A DNA stretch of 64,000 nucleotides from CAWCLK01 sp963796225 (GTDB lineage Bacteria > Actinomycetota > Nitriliruptoria > Nitriliruptorales > Nitriliruptoraceae), in assembly GCA_963796225.1 (NCBI GenBank), contig CAWCLK010000028.1, positions 1 to 64,000 of the forward strand. The letters run 5' to 3'. The notes below the pieces were generated by a model. The model saw only the letters and a list, made by a program, of their open reading frames with translations. It made no database searches and was not told the origin of the DNA. Each line of letters starts with the position of its first letter. Position 1 is the stretch's first letter. Position numbers and translations under genes: made by a program. This document shows positions 44,503-53,692 of the stretch, piece by piece.

Positions 44503-45036
44503 ATGACCGAGGACCTCGTCGGGATCCTCGTCGTCGTCGCGCTCGTCGCGGTGCTCGGCCTCGTCATCGCCGTCGCCGTGCTGTCGGTGAAGCTGTCCCG
44601 GCTGCGGCGCGACTACGTGGCCGCGCTCGGCACCGACGACCACGAGGACCTGTTCGCTGCCGTGCGCCGCCAGGTCGAGGACCTGGCCGCCCTGCGGTCC
44701 GACATCGGGGTCGTCCACGACAACACCGAGGTCCTGCGCGACCTGCTGCGCGACAGCGTGTCCCGGGTCGCCGTCGTGCGCTACGACGCCTTCGAGGACA
44801 TGGGCGGGGCGCTGTCCTTCTCCGCCGCGATGCTGGACGAACGGGGCGACGGGGTCGTGTACAGCGCCATCAACGGCCGCTCCGAGACCCGCACCTACGC
44901 CAAGGCGATCCACGGCGGTGCCAGCGAGCACCACCTCTCCGAAGAGGAGGAGGCCGCCGTCCGGCAGGCGCTGTCGGGCGCCGGCACCACCGAGTCGCTG
45001 GCCCCGACCGGCCGCCGCCGTCGCCGCGCCGGCTGA
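44503..45036 (+). CDS. DUF4446 membrane protein
   Basis: 177 aa. N-terminal membrane helix (LVGILVVVALVAVLGLVIAVAVL), coiled coil, then VVRYDAFEDMGGALSFSAAMLDERGDGVVYSAINGRSETRTYAK, the DUF4446 core. Function unknown. A TAGTCT -10 box lies at 44447-44452. Ends 16 bp before pheA, with which it is probably cotranscribed. Confidence 0.85.
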   Translation: MTEDLVGILVVVALVAVLGLVIAVAVLSVKLSRLRRDYVAALGTDDHEDLFAAVRRQVEDLAALRSDIGVVHDNTEVLRDLLRDSVSRVAVVRYDAFEDMGGALSFSAAMLDERGDGVVYSAINGRSETRTYAKAIHGGASEHHLSEEEEAAVRQALSGAGTTESLAPTGRRRRRAG

Positions 45037-45052
45037 CCCCAGGACCTGCTGC

Positions 45053-45973
45053 ATGTCGATCGCCTACCTCGGTCCCGAGGGGACCTTCACCGAGACCGCC
45101 GCGCGCCTGGTCGCCGGGGGTGACGGCGACCTCGTGCCCTGCACCGACGTCCCCGACGTGGTCCGCCGGGTCGAGGCCGGTGAGGTCGAACGGGGCGTCG
45201 TGCCCATCGAGAACACCATCGAGGGCTCGGTCCACGCCACCCTCGACGCGCTGGCCTTCGACACCGACCTGCTGATCGAGGCCGAGCTCGAGCTCCCGAT
45301 CGCGCTGGTGCTGGCGGCGCCGGCCGAGGTGGACCTCGACGCGGTCACCGCGGTCCACTCCCATCCGATCCCGTTGGCGGCCTGCCGGCGCTGGCTGTCC
45401 TCGCACCTGCCGGGCGCCGAACGCGTCCCCGCCACCTCCACCGCCCGGGCCGCCGCCCAGGTCGTGGACACCGACGGTTCCGAGGTCGCCATCGTGAACC
45501 CGCTCGCGGCCGAGCGGTACGGGCTCGAGGTGCTGGCGCGCAACATCGCCGACTCGTCGGCCAACACCACGCGCTTCGTGGTCGTCGGGTCCCACCTGCC
45601 GGCTCCCACCGGGTGGGACAAGACCTCCGTGGTCGTCTTCATCGAGGCCAACCGCCCCGGCGCGCTGCTGCAGCTGCTCGAGATCTTCGCCGAGCGCGAC
45701 CTCAACCTGACCAAGATCGAGTCCCGGCCCACCAAGGCCGAGCTCGGCGAGTACTGCTTCTTCCTCGACGTCGAGGGCCACCTGGCCGACGAACGCGTCG
45801 GCGACGCCCTCGCGGCCGCCCAGCGCACCCACCGCGAGGTCAAGGTGCTGGGCAGCTACCGGCGGTCCGGGGCGCGCCAGACCGAGGAGGCCGACCGGAT
45901 CGCCACCGACGACGCCGCCTACCGCGCCTCGGCCGCGTGGCTGGCCAGCTGGCGGGCACGCATCGGCGAGTGA
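45053..45973 (+). CDS. pheA: Prephenate dehydratase
   Basis: 306 aa. Catalytic domain with AYLGPEGTFTETA, VVPIENTIEGSV and the TRF motif in NTTRFVVVG; C-terminal ACT domain with GALLQLLEIFAERDLNLTKIESRP, whose ESRP motif is the Phe feedback site. Prephenate to phenylpyruvate, last committed step of Phe synthesis. No chorismate mutase domain, as usual for actinobacteria. Confidence 0.96.
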   Translation: MSIAYLGPEGTFTETAARLVAGGDGDLVPCTDVPDVVRRVEAGEVERGVVPIENTIEGSVHATLDALAFDTDLLIEAELELPIALVLAAPAEVDLDAVTAVHSHPIPLAACRRWLSSHLPGAERVPATSTARAAAQVVDTDGSEVAIVNPLAAERYGLEVLARNIADSSANTTRFVVVGSHLPAPTGWDKTSVVVFIEANRPGALLQLLEIFAERDLNLTKIESRPTKAELGEYCFFLDVEGHLADERVGDALAAAQRTHREVKVLGSYRRSGARQTEEADRIATDDAAYRASAAWLASWRARIGE

Positions 45974-46016
45974 CCGGGCCATCCGGCGCGGCCGTCGTGT
46001 CGTATCCTGTGCGAAC

Positions 46017-46140
46017 GGAGGGGAGTATCCCCCACGGACCGCTCGTCAGGACGGCGCCGCCATCGGCGCCCGGGCGCCCGGCCGTACGCGTCACCATCAC
46101 GCGGCGGTGGAGAGACCTCCGGTTGTGATCGCAACCGGAG
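46017..46140 (+). ncRNA. yybP-ykoY manganese riboswitch
   Basis: Leader of the P-type ATPase gene. It carries the invariant blocks GGGGAGTA (46020-46027), the GTCAGGACGG loop-stem around 46045, and GGTGGAGAGACC (46106-46117). Stem P1 is GGAGG (46017-46021) with CCTCC (46116-46120). The 3' strand of P1 can instead form CTCCGGTTG (46117-46125) with CAACCGGAG (46132-46140), which buries the CCGGAG ribosome site seven bases before the ATG. So Mn2+ binding, by holding P1, should free the ribosome site and switch translation on. A TATCCT -10 box at 46003-46008 fits a start near 46014. Confidence 0.85.
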
Positions 46141-46146
46141 TCCCGC

Positions 46147-48828
46147 ATGCCTGCTGACGCCACTCGTGACGACCGCCTCGCTGCCGACGACGTGGTGGTC
46201 GAGACCCCCGACCGCCTCGACACGCCGCCCCACGCCCTGCCGGGTGAGGAGGTCGCGAACGCCTTCGAGGTCGAACGAACCCGCGGCCTGTCCGCCGACG
46301 AGGTCGAGCGTCGCCGCGCCACCCACGGCCCCAACACGCTGCCCGAGGGCGAACGTCGTCCGCGGTGGAAGCTGCTGCTGGACCAGTTCCGCAACGTCCT
46401 CATCCTCGTCCTGATGGGCGCGGCGGGGCTGTCGGCCATCGTCGGCGACCTCAAGGACGCGATCGTCATCGCGGTCGTGCTGACGATCAACGCCGTGATC
46501 GGGTTCGTCCAGGAGCTGCGGGCCGAGGCCAGCGTCGAGGCGCTGCGGAAGATGATCACCACCACCGCCCGTGTGCGGCGCGACGGTCGCGTCGTCGAGG
46601 TCGACGCCGTCGAGCTGGTCCCCGGCGACGTGGTCCTGCTCGACGCGGGGGACCGCGCCCCGGCCGACGGCCGCCTGCTGACGTCGTCGACCCTGGAGGT
46701 CGACGAGTCGGCGCTGACCGGCGAGTCGCTGCCCGCGACCAAGGACGCTCGGGCGGAGGTCGCCGAGGACGTGGGCCTCGGCGACCGGTCCACCATGGTC
46801 CACATGCAGTCCGCGGTGACCCGCGGGCGGGGCGAGATGGTCGTGACCGCCACCGGCGAGCACACCGCCATCGGCCAGATCGCCGGGCTGCTCTCCACCA
46901 CCGAGGAGAAGCGCACCCCCCTGCAGGAGCAGGTGGACGTGCTGGGCAAGCGGCTGGCGCTGGTGGCCGGGGCCGCCGTCGGCGCCTACGTCGTGGTCGG
47001 CCTGGTCACGGGCGACGACCTGAACGAGGTGCTCCTGACGGCCGTGGCGCTGGCCGCCGCAGCCATCCCGGAGGGACTGCCCGCCGTGCTGGCCGTCACG
47101 CTGGCGGTCGGCATGCGGGTGCTGGCCCGTGCCAACGCCGTGGTGAAGAAGATGGCTGCCGTGGAGACCCTCGGGTCGACGACGGTGGTCTGCACCGACA
47201 AGACCGGCACCCTGACCCAGCACCAGCTCACGGTGGTCTCCACGTGGCGGGGCGACCAGCACGACACGACGCCCGGCGACGAGCCGACGGACTCGCCGCT
47301 GCTCGTCGGCGGGGCGCTGTGCAACGACGCCGAGGTGGACGACGAGCGCGAGGTCGGCGACCCCACGGACATCGCGTTCGTGCGGTGGGCCCTGGACCGG
47401 GGCGTCGACGTCGACGCCCTGCGTGCCGACCACGAGCGCGTCGCGCAGCTGCCCTTCACCTCCGAGCAGCGGTTCATGGCCACGGTCCACGCCGTGGACG
47501 GCGGGCACCGGCTGCTCCTGAAGGGCGCCCCGGAGACCGTGCTCGAGCGGTGCGACACCGTGGCCGGTGCCGACGTGGACGCCGAGCGCGACGACCTGCA
47601 CGCCGCCATCGGCCGCTTCGCCGAGGACGGCCAGCGCGTGCTGGCGGTCGCGGCGCGGGACCTCGCCGATGGTGAGGACCCCGAGCAGGCCGTGCAGGAC
47701 CCGACCGGGCTCGACCTCGTGGGGATGGTCGGCCTGGTCGACCCGCCCCGCCCCGAGGCCGCCGAGGCGGTCGACACCGCCCAGGCCGCCGGGATCCGCG
47801 TGATCATGCTGACCGGCGACCACCGGGCGACCGCCGCGGCGATCGGGCGGCAGGTCGGGATCCCGGGGCGGGCCATCGAGGGCCGCGAGGTCGGCGAGAC
47901 CCCCGACGACCGCCTGGCCGAGCTGCTGTCGGACGTCGGCGTGGTCGCCCGCGTCGAGCCCGAGCACAAGCTGCGCATCGTCCAGGCCCTGCAGGACGAC
48001 GGCGAGGTCGTCGGCATGACCGGCGACGGCGTCAACGACGGCCCGGCGCTGAAGGCGGCCAACATCGGCATCGCGATGGGGATCACCGGCACCGAGGTCG
48101 CCAAGGAGGCGGCCACGATGATCCTCTCCGACGACAACTTCGCCACGATCATCCGCGCCGTCGAGCGTGGCCGCGGGATCTACGAGAACATCCTGACGTT
48201 CCTGCGCTTCCAGCTGACCACCAGCTTCGGGGCGGTGCTGACGGTGCTGGCCGCCCCGCTGCTGGGGCTCGCCGCCCCGTTGACCGCCCTGCAGGTGCTG
48301 TTCGTCAACATCATCGCGGACGGCCCGCCGGCGATGGCGCTGGGCGTCGACCCGGCCCGGGCCGGCCTGATGGACGACGCGCCCCGCCGCCCCGGCACGG
48401 CCCTGCTGCCCGCCAAGCGGCTCGCCTGGCTGGGCGGGACGGCGGTGTGGATGACCGCCGTGACGCTGCTGATGCTCGTGTGGGCCGAGGGCGCCTACTC
48501 CACCGAGGTCGCCGGGACGATGGCGTTCACGACCTTCGTGCTGCTGCAGGTGGTCAACGTCCTCAACGTCCGCAGCGAACGCGACACCGCGCTGCACCGC
48601 CGCACCGGCGCCAACCGCTGGCTCGCCGGGGCCCTGGCCGGCGTGGTCGCGCTGCAGGTGCTGGTCGTGCACCTCGGCCCGCTGCAGTCGCTGTTCGACA
48701 CCGTTGGCCTGACGCTGGCCCAGTGGGCCATCTGCGCCGGGGCCGCCGTGACCGTCCTCGTGTTCGACGAGCTGCGCAAGCTCGTCCGCCGCACCGTGTC
48801 CCCCGTCAAGCACGAGGGCACGGTGTAG
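46147..48828 (+). CDS. P-type (P2A) cation-transporting ATPase, probable Mn2+ exporter
   Basis: 893 aa, full length. N-terminal cation-ATPase domain; A-domain TGES; M4 PEGLP; phosphorylation DKTGTLTQ; KGAPE nucleotide site; hinge GDGVNDGPALKAANIGIAMG; M6 NIIADGPPAMALG. This is the Ca2+/Mn2+ type. The Mn riboswitch directly before it implies export of Mn2+ when the ion is in excess, as for Lactococcus YoaB and pneumococcal CaxP (MgtA). Frame intact. Confidence 0.93.
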   Translation: MPADATRDDRLAADDVVVETPDRLDTPPHALPGEEVANAFEVERTRGLSADEVERRRATHGPNTLPEGERRPRWKLLLDQFRNVLILVLMGAAGLSAIVGDLKDAIVIAVVLTINAVIGFVQELRAEASVEALRKMITTTARVRRDGRVVEVDAVELVPGDVVLLDAGDRAPADGRLLTSSTLEVDESALTGESLPATKDARAEVAEDVGLGDRSTMVHMQSAVTRGRGEMVVTATGEHTAIGQIAGLLSTTEEKRTPLQEQVDVLGKRLALVAGAAVGAYVVVGLVTGDDLNEVLLTAVALAAAAIPEGLPAVLAVTLAVGMRVLARANAVVKKMAAVETLGSTTVVCTDKTGTLTQHQLTVVSTWRGDQHDTTPGDEPTDSPLLVGGALCNDAEVDDEREVGDPTDIAFVRWALDRGVDVDALRADHERVAQLPFTSEQRFMATVHAVDGGHRLLLKGAPETVLERCDTVAGADVDAERDDLHAAIGRFAEDGQRVLAVAARDLADGEDPEQAVQDPTGLDLVGMVGLVDPPRPEAAEAVDTAQAAGIRVIMLTGDHRATAAAIGRQVGIPGRAIEGREVGETPDDRLAELLSDVGVVARVEPEHKLRIVQALQDDGEVVGMTGDGVNDGPALKAANIGIAMGITGTEVAKEAATMILSDDNFATIIRAVERGRGIYENILTFLRFQLTTSFGAVLTVLAAPLLGLAAPLTALQVLFVNIIADGPPAMALGVDPARAGLMDDAPRRPGTALLPAKRLAWLGGTAVWMTAVTLLMLVWAEGAYSTEVAGTMAFTTFVLLQVVNVLNVRSERDTALHRRTGANRWLAGALAGVVALQVLVVHLGPLQSLFDTVGLTLAQWAICAGAAVTVLVFDELRKLVRRTVSPVKHEGTV

Positions 48829-48908
48829 CGGCGCGCGCCCGCCGTGCCCGCCGTCGCCCGCCTCGCCCCGCCGCAGGACGACGGGTGCATCAGTGCAGCT
48901 CAGGCCCC

Positions 48909-49009
48909 GTTCATGCCCCCAGTGGCGGGGCGGAGCTCCGCGGGCGAGGGCGTGTACTGGGTGCATGAGTGGTGGCCGGGCCTCGTTCATGCACCCAGTG
49001 GCGGGGCGG
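48909..49009. repeat. Interspersed palindromic repeat, copy B
   Basis: TCATGCCCCCAGTGGCGGGG at 48911 and TCATGCACCCAGTGGCGGGG at 48987 are near-identical direct repeats. ACTGGGTGCATGA (48956-48968) and TCATGCACCCAGT (48987-48999) form a perfect 13-bp stem. Same family as 39415-39510; again at a convergent junction, ending two bases before the SMP-30 stop codon. Confidence 0.75.
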
Positions 49010-49011
49010 GC

Positions 49012-50022
49012 CTACAGCCGGTAGCGCAGGATCGCGTCGGACTCGAGCGAGCCGATGTAGAGCCAGCCGTCGTGCTCGCGCGCGCCCGTGGCGACGATGA
49101 AGTCGTGGCCGTGGGACTGCAGGTTGTGGGTCAGCGTCCCGTCCCGGTCGTAGCCGAAGACGATCGCCTCCTTGGCCGGGCCGGGTTGCACGGCGTCGGG
49201 GAGGTTCCAGACGACCTTGCGGATCGCCGGCGGCTTGTCGAGCAGCATGTCCAGCAGCTTGTTGCGGCTGGACGCGACCGCGCACCAGATCGTCCCCGAC
49301 GGTCCGGTGGAGAGGTTGTCGGGGAACCCGGGCATCTCGGCGAAGACGTCCGAGCGCCCCTGCTTCTCGCCGGTCAGCCACAGCCGCACGATGCGGTACA
49401 TGCCGGTCTCGGCGACGAGCACGAACTCGCCCTGCGGGTCCAGCGCGACGCCGTTGGCGAAGTGCAGGCCGTCCATGACGGTCTCGAGCGTGCCGTCGGG
49501 GTCGCGGCGGAACAGCCGCCCCGTGCCCGAGTGCTCGATGATGTCGCCCTTGTAGTGGTGCACGGGGAAGTTGCGGGACGAGTCGGTGAACCAGATGGTC
49601 CCGTCGTCGGCCACCGCGGCGTTGTTGGTGCACCTGAGCGGGACGCCGTCGACCTCGGTGACGAGGTCCTCGACGTCGCCGGAGTCGGGCGAGACCGCCA
49701 GCAGGCCGCGGTCGGCGTCGCAGACGAGCAGGCGCCCGTCGTGCAGCAGCTCGATCCCGAGCGGCCGGCCGCCGGTGCGGGCGACGCGTTCGACGGTGTC
49801 GCCCTCGTTGGTGATCCGCAGGATCGAGCCGTCGAGCGTGCCCGTGTACAGCGTGCCGTCCTCGGTGAGCACGACGTCCTCGGGGCCGGTGTCCGGGACC
49901 GGCCACAGCTCGCCGTCGGCCAGGCGCTGGTTGTGGGCGTGGTCGCCCGTCAGGCCCTGGTCCGGCGGCGGCGTCCAGACCTGCGGGTCGACCGGGGGCT
50001 TCGGGACGGTGCGGTGGCTCAC
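49012..50022 (-). CDS. SMP-30 / strictosidine-synthase-like beta-propeller lactonase
   Basis: 336 aa. Six-bladed propeller with metal-site motifs: GPEDVVLTEDGTLYTG, GRPLGIELLHDGRLLV, CTNNAAVADDGTIWFTDSS and HFANGVALDPQGEFVLVAETG. Binds Ca2+ and hydrolyses lactones or organophosphates in characterised relatives; no signal peptide. GTG start with AGGAG upstream, overlapping the stop of the TrkA-C gene (GTGA). Confidence 0.88.
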   Translation of the reverse strand: MSHRTVPKPPVDPQVWTPPPDQGLTGDHAHNQRLADGELWPVPDTGPEDVVLTEDGTLYTGTLDGSILRITNEGDTVERVARTGGRPLGIELLHDGRLLVCDADRGLLAVSPDSGDVEDLVTEVDGVPLRCTNNAAVADDGTIWFTDSSRNFPVHHYKGDIIEHSGTGRLFRRDPDGTLETVMDGLHFANGVALDPQGEFVLVAETGMYRIVRLWLTGEKQGRSDVFAEMPGFPDNLSTGPSGTIWCAVASSRNKLLDMLLDKPPAIRKVVWNLPDAVQPGPAKEAIVFGYDRDGTLTHNLQSHGHDFIVATGAREHDGWLYIGSLESDAILRYRL

Positions 50023-50833
50023 GAGGTGCTCCTGGGTGGGAGATCGGGGGAGAGGTCGGGCGCGGCGTCGGGGTCGGAGTCGGCGGGCGCGGACTGTGCC
50101 ACCTCGGCGGAGGAGGCGGCGTGCTCGGCATCGCCGAGCGGCCCCTTCACGCGGTCGTCGAGCTGGGCGATGCGGTCCTGGTGGCCGTACAGCAGCAGCG
50201 TGTCGCCGGCGTGCACGGCCAGCGTGCCCTTCGGGGCGCCGTCGTACCCGCCGTTGCGACGGTTCACGCCGAGCACGAGGATGCCCTCGTCGTTGAGCCG
50301 CATCTCGGCCAGCGTGTTGTCGCAGACCCAGTCGGTCTCCTCGACCAGCAGCTCGGCGATCGAGTACCCGCCGTGGATGTCCATCAGCGATTCGACGTCG
50401 CGGACCTCCAGGTCGGTGTAGCGCCGCAGCCCGGCCCGGATCAGGCGCGAGAGGACACGGTCGACGGGGCGCAGCTTCATGATCCAGAGCAGGCGAGGAT
50501 GCCCGCGACGAGGCCGAGCAGCGCGACGACCGGGCTGCCGACGGAATCCTCGGCGTTCGCCTGGGCCGCACCGATGGCGATGGTCCCGATGACGGACACG
50601 ATCCCGGCCGACCCCGTCAGCATCAGCAGCATCACGATCCGGCGACGCACCGGGTGGGTCACGATCGACTCGGACTCGGTGGTGGTGAACCCCGCCCCGG
50701 TCAGGGCGGACCGTGCCTGGAAGCGGGCCTGCTCGCGCGACATGCCGGTCAGCGTCAGCGCCGTGGTGGCGACGCGGCCGACCAGCATCGAGATCAGCAC
50801 GATCACCAGGACGGGCAGGACGGTCATCAGCAC
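50019..50833 (-). CDS. Membrane protein with TrkA-C domain (frame disrupted)
   Basis: About 271 aa after restoring one base near 50492; the halves then join in LLGLVAGILALLWIMKLRPVD. Three membrane helices (PVLVIVLISMLVGRVATTAL; RIVMLLMLTGSAGIVSVIG; PVVALLGLVAGIL), then a TrkA-C domain (YSIAELLVEETDWVCDNTLAEM to LLLYGHQDRI). GFTTTESE recalls the pore-adjacent motif of cation transporters, but no selectivity filter is present. TrkA-C domains bind c-di-AMP or other ligands. GTG 50833 with AGGAGG six bases before. Confidence 0.75.
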
Positions 50834-50963
50834 CGCAGGCCTCCTGGGGTGGTCGGGGGTGGTCGGGGGGGTCGGCGGGTCTGGCTCCTCGAGAGTATGG
50901 ATCGTCCGGCGGCCAGTAGCCTCGGGCGCCGACCTGTTCGTCCCGTGTCCCGAGGTGCCGCCG

Positions 50964-52220
50964 ATGATCGACCCGGTCCGACTCCGCGAGGACCTCGACG
51001 CCACCGCCGAGGCCCTCGCCCGCCGTGGCGTGTCCCGCGACCAGGTCCAGCGGCTGGCCGACCTCGAGGCCGAACGGCGCGAGAAGATCGCCGCCGTCGA
51101 CCAGGCCCGCGCCGAGCAGAAGGACGCGAGCAAGGGGATCGGGGCCGCCTCGCCCGACGAGCGCCCCGCCATGATCGAGCGGGCCAGCCGGCTCAAGCAG
51201 GCCGTGGCCGACCTCGAGGCCGAGCTCGACGCCGCCACCCGGGCGTTCGACGACGCGATCGTCGGGATCCCCAACCTGCCCCACCCCGACGCCCCGCCCG
51301 GGCACGAGGGCGACGGCGTGGTCGTGCGCACCGTGGGCGACAGGCCCACCTTCGACCACGACGTGAAGGACCACGTGGACCTGCTCACCGACGCCGGGGC
51401 GCTGGACCTCGAACGCGCGGCGAAGGTGTCGGGGTCGCGGTTCTTCTACCTGCTGGGCGACGCGGTCAAGCTCGAGTTCGGGCTGGTGCAGTACGCGCTG
51501 GACATCGCCTCCCGGCACGGCCACGTCCCGGTGATGGTCCCGACGCTGGTCCGCCGCGAGGCGATGTACGGCACGGGGTTCCTGCCCACCGACGAGCAGC
51601 AGATCTTCCGCACCGACGACCGCGACGACCTGTACCTGGTCGGCACGGCCGAGGTGCCGCTCGCCGGCATGCACCTCGACGAGATCGTCGAGCCACCGCT
51701 GCGCTACGTCGGCTACTCGCCCTGCTACCGCCGCGAGGCCGGCACCTACGGCAAGGACACCCGCGGGATCCTGCGGGTCCACCAGTTCGAGAAGGTCGAG
51801 CTGTTCTCGTTCGTCGAGCCGCAGGACTCGAACGCCGAGCACGAACGGCTGCTGGCCATCGAGGAGGAGGTGTTCACGGGGCTGGGGCTGCACTACCAGG
51901 TCGTGGACATCCCGGTCGGTGACCTCGGGGCGTCCGCGGCCCGCAAGTTCGACATCGAGGCGTGGATGCCGGGCCAGGAGGCCTACCGCGAGGTGACCTC
52001 CACCTCGAACACGACCGACTACCAGGCGCGCCGGCTGAAGTGCCGGTACCGCACCGAGGACGGCTCGACCGCGCTGGTGCACACCCTCAACGGCACCGCC
52101 CTGGCGGTCCAGCGCGCGATGATCGCCGTCGTCGAGACCCACCAGCGGGCCGACGGGGCGGTGGCCGTCCCCGAGAAGCTGCAGCCCTTCGTCGGCACCG
52201 AGGTCCTGTTCGCCCGCTGA
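50964..52220 (+). CDS. serS: Seryl-tRNA synthetase
   Basis: 418 aa. N-terminal tRNA-binding coiled coil (20-110), class II motifs: motif 1 around MVPTLVRREAMYGTGFLP, motif 2 FRREAGTYGKDTRGILRVHQFEKVE, motif 3 GTALAVQRAMIAVVE. Charges tRNA-Ser; three tRNA-Ser genes follow within 10 kb. TAGCCT -10 box at 50917. Confidence 0.97.
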   Translation: MIDPVRLREDLDATAEALARRGVSRDQVQRLADLEAERREKIAAVDQARAEQKDASKGIGAASPDERPAMIERASRLKQAVADLEAELDAATRAFDDAIVGIPNLPHPDAPPGHEGDGVVVRTVGDRPTFDHDVKDHVDLLTDAGALDLERAAKVSGSRFFYLLGDAVKLEFGLVQYALDIASRHGHVPVMVPTLVRREAMYGTGFLPTDEQQIFRTDDRDDLYLVGTAEVPLAGMHLDEIVEPPLRYVGYSPCYRREAGTYGKDTRGILRVHQFEKVELFSFVEPQDSNAEHERLLAIEEEVFTGLGLHYQVVDIPVGDLGASAARKFDIEAWMPGQEAYREVTSTSNTTDYQARRLKCRYRTEDGSTALVHTLNGTALAVQRAMIAVVETHQRADGAVAVPEKLQPFVGTEVLFAR

Positions 52221-52233
52221 CGGGGCGCGGCCG

Positions 52234-52905
52234 TCAGGCCAGCGGCATCACGTAGGCCCAGACGGCCACGACGTAGGTCGCCCCGGCCGCGACGACCAGC
52301 ACGTGGAACAGCTCGTGGAATCCGAACACGTCGGGGCGCGGGTCGGGGTGGCGGCGCAGGTAGATGATGGCGCCGGCCAGGTACAGGGCGGCGCTGAACA
52401 GGACCAGCGCGGTGCCCTGCCACGGCAGGTGGGCGACCACACGGGGCAGCGGGATGGCGGCCAGCGACCCGAACGCGATGTAGGCGCCGACCGAGAGCCA
52501 GCGGGGTCCGCGGATGGGCGACGCCGCGATCACGGCTCCACCGATCCCCAGGGTCCAGGCGATGACGAGGCTCCAGCGCAGCCACGCGCCGGACATGGTG
52601 TGCACCGCCAGCGGGGTGAACGAGGCCGCGATGAACAGCTGGATCATGGCCACGTCCGCGCGTGACAGCAGCCAGCGGACGCGGGCGGGCCAGCGCGGGG
52701 CGTGGTAGAGGCCCGAGGTGGCGTACAGCAGCACCAGGGACACGCCGAACACGCCGGTCGAGATGCGCGGCAGCCCGGGGGCGGCGTCGCGCCACAACAG
52801 CACGGCGGCGACCGCGGCCAGCGGGGCCGCCCCGGCGTGGATCCACCCTCGCAGGCGCGGTCGTGCCATGGGTTCGGGCACGGCAGCGGCGGCCGGGGGT
52901 GGCAC
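52234..52905 (-). CDS. PAQR / hemolysin III-family membrane protein
   Basis: 223 aa, seven membrane segments. PAQR metal-site residues are seen: S in YATSGLYHAP with the following His, D in SRADVAMIQLFIAAS, and HELFHVLVV near the end. Members are zinc-dependent membrane hydrolases. GTG 52905 with AGGAG six bases upstream; ATG 52869 is an alternative. Confidence 0.88.
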   Translation of the reverse strand: MPPPAAAAVPEPMARPRLRGWIHAGAAPLAAVAAVLLWRDAAPGLPRISTGVFGVSLVLLYATSGLYHAPRWPARVRWLLSRADVAMIQLFIAASFTPLAVHTMSGAWLRWSLVIAWTLGIGGAVIAASPIRGPRWLSVGAYIAFGSLAAIPLPRVVAHLPWQGTALVLFSAALYLAGAIIYLRRHPDPRPDVFGFHELFHVLVVAAGATYVVAVWAYVMPLA

Positions 52906-53144
52906 GGGAGACTCCTGGACGGGGGTACCGGACCTGTCGGCAGGGGGTGCGCCCGGACAAACGAGTCGGGCGGGGCACCGTGACGAGGGAAGTCGTCGCG
53001 ACCGTACCGGCCCGCGGGTGACCGCCCGGTCGCCGAACGGTCGGCGACCTCGTGCGCCTGCCGGTGCAACGCAGCACGGGCGCCCCGGTCGGGGCGCCCG
53101 TGTGCGGAGGGGATCCCCGCGCGGTCAGGCGGGGGAGGGGTGCG

Positions 53145-53303
53145 TCACAGTCCCGGCAGCTCCTGGCAGCCGACCTCGTTGACGACCGAGGTCCCGTTCA
53201 CGTTGACGTCCAGGTCGTAGCAGAACGACGAGGCGCTGGCCGGGCCGGCGCCGAGGACGGCGATGGCGGCGATGGCGGACAGGACGGCAAGGCGACGGCG
53301 CAT
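53145..53303 (-). CDS. 52-aa secreted Cys-containing peptide
   Basis: Signal peptide LAVLSAIAAIAVLGAGPASA, then a mature part of about 26 residues, SFCYDLDVNVNGTSVVNEVG-type with two Cys likely to form a disulfide. GAGGAGCACG before the ATG. No family recognised. Confidence 0.6.
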   Translation of the reverse strand: MRRRLAVLSAIAAIAVLGAGPASASSFCYDLDVNVNGTSVVNEVGCQELPGL

Positions 53304-53494
53304 GGACGTGCTCCTCTGCGGAAGGTCGGATGTCGGATGCGGACCGGAGTGGTCCGTCGTGCGGCAGACGGGGCGACGGCCGGGTCCGTTAGCAGGTGGC
53401 TCCCGCAGTCGTGCGGCCACCGCGCAGGAGGAGATCGGGTGCGGAGCGGCGAACCTCCGTGTCGTGACCTCGGTTCCGACTCGGGAGGACAGCC

Positions 53495-53692
53495 ATGGTC
53501 CAGCAGCTCCGTGCCACCTGGGTGGCGGCGCTCGCGCTCGCCCTGCTGGTGGCGGCGCTCGTCGCCGCCGTCACGCCCCGCCCCACGGCCGTGCTGGCCG
53601 CGACGGAGGGTGACTCGACCGGCATCTGCGTGCACCTGCGCCCACTCAACCCCACCGACGAGTACTGCCTGTGGCTGTCGCGCCAGGCGTGA
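53495..53692 (+). CDS. 65-aa exported Cys-containing peptide
   Basis: Membrane helix or signal (WVAALALALLVAALVAAVTP), mature part of about 30 residues with two Cys (GICVHLRPLNPTDEYCLWLSRQA). Its TGA overlaps the GTG of the sigma factor gene. Similar in design to the peptide at 53145-53303, on the opposite strand. Confidence 0.55.
   Translation: MVQQLRATWVAALALALLVAALVAAVTPRPTAVLAATEGDSTGICVHLRPLNPTDEYCLWLSRQA

Noticed and set aside
50881..50963. T-box riboswitch before serS
   Set aside because: The leader is under 50 nt from the -10 box and lacks the T-box bulge sequence.
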